From positions 1 through 9,267 of the forward strand of contig JANMYB010000076.1 in assembly GCA_031381645.1 (NCBI GenBank): 9,267 nt of DNA. The letters are read 5' to 3'. The notes below the pieces were generated by a model. The model was not told the origin of the DNA and did not search any database. It saw nothing but the letters and a program-made list of their open reading frames with translations. Made by a program: the position numbers and the translations under genes. Source of the stretch: Methylotenera_A sp031381645 (GTDB lineage Bacteria; Pseudomonadota; Gammaproteobacteria; Burkholderiales; Methylophilaceae). How positions within the stretch are numbered: the first letter of the stretch is position 1; each line of letters begins with the position of its first letter. Below are positions 5,792 to 9,267 of this stretch, one piece after another.

Positions 5792-6532
5792 ATGACATTG
5801 CCTAGCGAACCTGCGCTGCATCAATTGCAATTTTACGTGACTACGCCGTACAAATGCGGCTATTTGCCCAACAAACTTGCGCAAAGTTTAATCGCCGCGC
5901 CGCATCATTTGGTAGATACCAATATCTACAGCGGCCTTATTCAGCAAGGTTTTCGGCGCAGTGGCAAGTTTGCATATAGGCCACATTGCTTTAACTGCAA
6001 CGCCTGTATTGCCATTCGATTAATTTTAAGCGAATTTACGCCGACGCGCAGCCAAAAACGTGCGCATAAACAACATGCCAATTTAACAGCGCGCATATTG
6101 CCGCTGGGCTATATTCAAAGTCACTTTGAGCTTTATACCAGCTACCAAAATTTGCGCCATGCAGAGCCAGAATTGAGTCTGCCCACCGACGTAGAGGAAG
6201 GTGCGAATCAATACTTGCAATTTTTGTGCATGAGCAATGTGGAAAGCCTGATAGTGGAGTTTCGCGATGCTGCAAACCAAGTCAAAATCGTCAGCGTCAT
6301 CGATGTGGTGCGCGATGGCGTCTCCGCCGTTTACACGTTTTACGATGCAACTGAGGCCAAGACCAGCTTTGGCACTTATTCAATTATGTGGTTGGCCGAA
6401 TGGACAAGGAACTTAAATTTGCCATATTTGTATTTGGGATATTGGATAGAAGAAAGCCAAAAAATGGCTTATAAACAACAGTTTAAACCGCAAGAAAAGT
6501 TAATTGATGGCGAATGGGTGTCACAAGGCTAG
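5792..6532 (+). CDS. bpt: Aspartate/glutamate leucyltransferase (Ate/Bpt family)
   Basis: Bpt transfers Leu from Leu-tRNA to N-terminal Asp or Glu of proteins, feeding the bacterial N-degron pathway. The 246 residues fit the family: KCGYLP with C22 near the start, YSGLIQQGFRRSG (46-58), a C66-x2-C69-x2-C72 cluster in YRPHCFNCNACI, and YLGYWIEES followed by KMAYK and FKP (214-233) in the acetyltransferase-like C-terminal half. The early cysteine and the CxxCxxC cluster are conserved in this family. Relatives of the eukaryotic arginyltransferase have been reported to bind an iron-sulfur cluster or zinc through such cysteines; that this protein does is inference. ATG 5792 follows the aat stop by five bases. 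The pair covers basic (Aat) and acidic (Bpt) N-termini, and their adjacency implies shared expression. Confidence 0.95.
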   Translation: MTLPSEPALHQLQFYVTTPYKCGYLPNKLAQSLIAAPHHLVDTNIYSGLIQQGFRRSGKFAYRPHCFNCNACIAIRLILSEFTPTRSQKRAHKQHANLTARILPLGYIQSHFELYTSYQNLRHAEPELSLPTDVEEGANQYLQFLCMSNVESLIVEFRDAANQVKIVSVIDVVRDGVSAVYTFYDATEAKTSFGTYSIMWLAEWTRNLNLPYLYLGYWIEESQKMAYKQQFKPQEKLIDGEWVSQG

Positions 6533-6554
6533 CGCTCAATAAACACCTGTCACG

Positions 6555-6563
6555 TGCTACAAT
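6555..6563 (+). promoter_or_regulatory. Extended -10 promoter candidate before tyrA
   Basis: TGCTACAAT contains an extended -10 TGn followed by TACAAT (6558-6563), one mismatch from TATAAT. No good -35 is present at the matching distance (CTCAAT, 6535-6540), as is usual for extended -10 promoters. Transcription would begin near 6570, downstream of the ATG at 6514 and upstream of ATG 6583. This favours a tyrA start at 6583 or TTG 6610 and would give tyrA-aroA-cmk a transcript independent of bpt. Confidence 0.45.
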
Positions 6564-6582
6564 TTCGTTTTTAATTTTCTGC

Positions 6583-7482
6583 ATGATCTCTTTTGAAAAA
6601 ACTCTGGTTTTGAAAAAATTAACAATCTTTGGTGTGGGCCTGATTGGCGGCTCGGTTGCTTTGGCTTTGAAAAAAGCAGACCAAAACACGCATATTGTGG
6701 GCATTGGGCGCAGTGAAAAAAGCTTAAATGAAGCGCTAAAATTAAACGTAATTGATGCTCTAGAGACCAATATCCATGCGGCTTGTAACGATGCTGATTT
6801 AATCTTAATTGCAGCGCCTGTGGCACAAACAGCGAACATTTTACAAAACATCAAACCGCATTTAAACGCTAAAACTATTATCACCGATGCGGGCAGCACT
6901 AAAAGCGATGTTTTGGCCAGCGCGCGCGAAATTTTAGGCGAACAATTTAACCAATTTGTCGGCGGCCACCCGATTGCTGGCGCAGAGAAATCTGGCGTTT
7001 CTGCGGCAAAATCTGACTTGTTTGTAGGTAAAAATGTTGTTTTAACACCTGTTACCTCGCCTGCCCTGCAGACCAATAGGGACGCGGTTTCTGGCGTTGC
7101 CGAATTATGGAAAAAATGTGGCGCAAAGGTTTCTGAAATGTCTGCAGAAACACACGACAGCATCTTCGCCGCCGTCAGTCATTTGCCACATTTACTCGCG
7201 TTCGCGCTGGTGGATGAAATCGCCAGCCGCCCCAACGCTGCCGAGTTATTTGGCTTTGCCGCCAGCGGATTTAGAGATTTCACACGCATTGCCGGCAGTC
7301 ACCCCGAGATGTGGCGCGATATTTCGCTTGCCAACAAAACTGCGTTAATTCAAGAAGTTACTGCATACCAAGCACAATTGGCGCAGCTCAAAATCTTGTT
7401 GGAAAATGGCGATGCAGCAGGCTTGCTGGCGCTATTTGAACGTGCCAGCCAAGCACGTAACGACTGGGGCAAAGCGCAATAA
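6583..7482 (+). CDS. tyrA: Prephenate (or arogenate) dehydrogenase
   Basis: TyrA oxidatively decarboxylates prephenate (or arogenate) with NAD(P)+ in tyrosine synthesis. With the start used here the protein has 299 residues. An N-terminal Rossmann fold shows GVGLIGGS at 17-24 and TDAGSTK at 101-107, then GGHPIAGAEKSG at 127-138, ETHD at 189-192, SHLPHLLAFAL (199-209) and GFRDFTRIAGS near 229-239. H129 and the R/H residues of the later motifs match conserved active-site positions of the family. There is no chorismate mutase or ACT domain, so it is a stand-alone enzyme and not obviously feedback-regulated by an ACT module. The frame is open back to ATG 6514, but the first 23 residues would overlap bpt, precede a promoter-like element and look unlike the family. 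ATG 6583 is therefore chosen; TTG 6610 is a possible alternative, placing KKLTIFG at the very start. It is followed by aroA after two bases. Confidence 0.94.
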   Translation: MISFEKTLVLKKLTIFGVGLIGGSVALALKKADQNTHIVGIGRSEKSLNEALKLNVIDALETNIHAACNDADLILIAAPVAQTANILQNIKPHLNAKTIITDAGSTKSDVLASAREILGEQFNQFVGGHPIAGAEKSGVSAAKSDLFVGKNVVLTPVTSPALQTNRDAVSGVAELWKKCGAKVSEMSAETHDSIFAAVSHLPHLLAFALVDEIASRPNAAELFGFAASGFRDFTRIAGSHPEMWRDISLANKTALIQEVTAYQAQLAQLKILLENGDAAGLLALFERASQARNDWGKAQ

Positions 7483-7484
7483 AT

Positions 7485-8822
7485 ATGGAGCAATTACATT
7501 TACCCGCCGCCAGCCGCGCCGAAGGCACGATTAAACTTCCAGGTTCAAAAAGTATTTCAAATCGCACGCTGTTGTTGGCCGCACTAGCAAATGGTGTCAC
7601 GGAAATCCGTGATTTATTGGTTTCTGACGACACCGCGCACATGCTGGAGGCGTTAGAAAAACTTGGGGTAAAGTTAGAAAAACTAAGCGGAACCGATTGG
7701 TGTGTACATGGCTGCGGCGGCAACTTTACCAATAAAGGTAGTCCCAGCAAATATGCTGAACTTTTTTTGGGGAATGCTGGCACTGCGTTTAGGCCGCTCA
7801 CTGCTGCACTAGCCTTATCTGGCGGGCATTACACGCTCTCGGGTGTGCCGCGTATGCACGAGCGGCCAATTGGCGATTTGGTCGATGCGCTACGGCAAAT
7901 TGGTGCGAATATTGAATATTTAGAAAATGAAGGTTTTCCGCCGCTCAAAATTTTACCCGCCAATATTGATGTGAGCAAACCAATTAAAATTCGCGGCGAT
8001 GTTTCCAGCCAGTTTTTAACCGCGCTTTTAATGGCATTGCCACTCACCAAGCAGCAAGCCACGATTGAAGTGGTTGGCGAACTAATATCTAAGCCTTATA
8101 TTGAAATCACACTTAACTTAATGGCACGCTTTGGCGTAAATGTCATACGTGATGAGTGGAAAACATTTACCATTGCGTCAGATAGTAACTACACTTCACC
8201 TAAACAAATGTTCGTAGAGGGCGATGCTTCAAGCGCCTCATATTTCTTGGCTGCTGGCGCGATAGCAGGGAACGTACTCGTTGAGGGTGTAGGAGAAAAC
8301 AGCATTCAAGGCGATATACGCTTTGCCGATGCCTTGAAAAAAATGGGGGTCATGGTTGCTTACGGCAATAGATTTGGTCCTAGGCACACAGTTGGTTCTA
8401 GTTTTAGCAATAATAAAATCCAAACTTATAAGCCTAAACAGCTGCAAGCCATTGATTTAGATTGCAACCACATCCCCGATGCCGCAATGACACTCGCGAT
8501 TTTGGCGCTATTTGCTGAAGGTACGACGACATTGCGCAATATTGCCAGCTGGCGTGTGAAAGAAACTGACCGCATCGCCGCCATGGCGACCGAATTGCGC
8601 AAAGTGGGCGCCATTGTGGAGGAAGGTGCGGATTACATTAAAATCACACCGCCTGCCCAATTAACACCAAACGCAGTGATTGACACCTACGACGACCATC
8701 GCATGGCAATGTGTTTTTCGCTGGTTTCACTTGGCGGCGTACCGATTACCATTAACAACCCAAAATGCGTCGCGAAAACTTTCCCCAATTATTTTGAAGA
8801 GTTTGCAAAAATTGTCAGTTAA
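7485..8822 (+). CDS. aroA: 3-phosphoshikimate 1-carboxyvinyltransferase (EPSP synthase)
   Basis: AroA joins phosphoenolpyruvate to shikimate-3-phosphate, the sixth shikimate-pathway step, in the cytosol. The 445-residue protein shows the class I signatures: GSKSISNR (20-27, K22), GNAGTAFRPL (96-105), MHERPIGDL (124-132), GDVSSQFLTALL (171-182), IPDAAMT with D332, KETDRI (359-364, E360), DDHRMAM (403-409) and NPKCVAKTFPNYF (425-437). D332, E360 and K22 correspond to known substrate or catalytic residues. It is about 18 residues longer than E. coli AroA. Most of the difference is an insertion near 296-318, between KKMG and AIDLD, in a stretch with somewhat different codon choice. The ATG follows the tyrA stop by two bases and the 3' end overlaps the inferred cmk start by 11 bases, so the genes are probably translationally coupled. 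No strong Shine-Dalgarno is seen. Confidence 0.97.
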   Translation: MEQLHLPAASRAEGTIKLPGSKSISNRTLLLAALANGVTEIRDLLVSDDTAHMLEALEKLGVKLEKLSGTDWCVHGCGGNFTNKGSPSKYAELFLGNAGTAFRPLTAALALSGGHYTLSGVPRMHERPIGDLVDALRQIGANIEYLENEGFPPLKILPANIDVSKPIKIRGDVSSQFLTALLMALPLTKQQATIEVVGELISKPYIEITLNLMARFGVNVIRDEWKTFTIASDSNYTSPKQMFVEGDASSASYFLAAGAIAGNVLVEGVGENSIQGDIRFADALKKMGVMVAYGNRFGPRHTVGSSFSNNKIQTYKPKQLQAIDLDCNHIPDAAMTLAILALFAEGTTTLRNIASWRVKETDRIAAMATELRKVGAIVEEGADYIKITPPAQLTPNAVIDTYDDHRMAMCFSLVSLGGVPITINNPKCVAKTFPNYFEEFAKIVS

Positions 8823-9267
8823 TCTACCCATTCCTGTCATCGCGATAGATGGCCCGTCAGCCAGCGGCAAAGGCACGGTGGCGCAATTGGTGGCCGAAAA
8901 GTTAGGCTTTCATTATTTGGATTCTGGCGCTTTATACAGAATCGTCGCGCTAGCCGCAAAGCAACAAAATATTGCTTGGGATAACGCCGACGCACTTGGA
9001 GAGATGGCAAAAACGCTAAAAATTCAGTTTATAGAAGACGAAATATTCCTTGGAAACAAACCCATCGCAGCGCTAGTTCGCAGCGATGAAATCAGCTGCG
9101 GCGCGTCTGAGGTGGCGATTCACCCACAAGTGCGCCAAGCGCTGTTTGATTTGCAGCAGAGTTTTAGAAAATTACCTGGCTTGGTAGCTGACGGGCGCGA
9201 TATGGGCTCGGTGGTGTTTCCTGATGCAACACTCAAGATTTTTCTCACCGCAAATGTAGAAGTGCGC
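8812..9267 (+). CDS. cmk: Cytidylate kinase, 3'-truncated by window end
   Basis: Cmk phosphorylates CMP and dCMP with ATP in pyrimidine nucleotide recycling. The 152 visible codons, about two thirds of the usual ~220-230 residues, show a P-loop GPSASGKGT at 14-22, DSGALYR (37-43), VRSDEISCGASEVA (about 89-102) and DGRDMGSVVFPDA (127-139), where the more common form is GRDMGTVVFPDA. There is no ATG before the P-loop. TTG 8812 is the preferred start: it gives a normal eight-residue lead (MSVNLPIP) and sits about ten bases after GAAGAG (8796-8801), a fair Shine-Dalgarno. It overlaps the end of aroA by 11 bases. The tyrA-aroA-cmk order is common in betaproteobacteria, usually continuing to rpsA, which would lie beyond the window. 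The frame is intact to the last base. Confidence 0.93.
   Translation, partial: MSVNLPIPVIAIDGPSASGKGTVAQLVAEKLGFHYLDSGALYRIVALAAKQQNIAWDNADALGEMAKTLKIQFIEDEIFLGNKPIAALVRSDEISCGASEVAIHPQVRQALFDLQQSFRKLPGLVADGRDMGSVVFPDATLKIFLTANVEVR

Noticed and set aside
6483..7163. 226-residue ORF opposite tyrA
   Set aside because: It is antisense to a clearly recognised tyrA and bpt end; composition is a shadow of the coding strand.

Overview
The window looks like a chromosome segment of a betaproteobacterium, most likely of the order Nitrosomonadales and possibly a Methylophilaceae-type organism such as Methylotenera. This rests on protein family style (TyrA, AroA, Aat, Bpt, YgiQ), moderate to low GC with many AAA/TTA codons in the core genes, and the tyrA-aroA-cmk gene order. 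The genus is inferred from memory and has not been tested by a search.

Positions 1-1310 are the distal part of a mobile gene-cassette array of an integron. The window opens inside an attC site whose right core site, GTTAGGT, is at 38-44. A cassette for a protein of unknown function follows (56-547), with its stop codon inside its own attC (504-561). Next comes a gene-free, structure-rich stretch (about 556-736) that reads as a long, branched attC or ORF-less cassette. The last cassette encodes a GIY-YIG nuclease-like protein with a Cys/His zinc motif (756-1310). No attC is visible after that gene. Its stop codon lies in a palindromic intergenic repeat (1307-1385), followed by a second patchwork of inverted repeats (about 1386-1698). 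No integrase gene is in the window; it would be expected to the left.

Positions 1772-4232 carry two minus-strand core genes. One is a YgiQ-family radical SAM protein and the other, upstream of it, is a 69-residue conserved-type hypothetical protein. A 104-bp AT-rich divergent intergenic region (4233-4336) contains two tandem copies of a 14-bp sequence.

From 4337 to the end, six plus-strand genes are packed almost without gaps: an HMA-MauE/DoxX-type membrane protein, aat and bpt (two aminoacyl-tRNA-protein transferases of the N-degron pathway), tyrA and aroA (aromatic amino acid synthesis), and cmk (cytidylate kinase, cut by the window end). An extended -10 promoter before tyrA may give the aromatic genes their own transcript. 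Several starts are TTG and Shine-Dalgarno signals are generally weak in this block.

The part most worth a second look is the integron end. It has two mirror-image altered core sites that together form a perfect palindrome, an unusually long branched attC-like element, and a terminal cassette that has lost its attC next to dispersed repeats. I see no complete undescribed multi-gene system.
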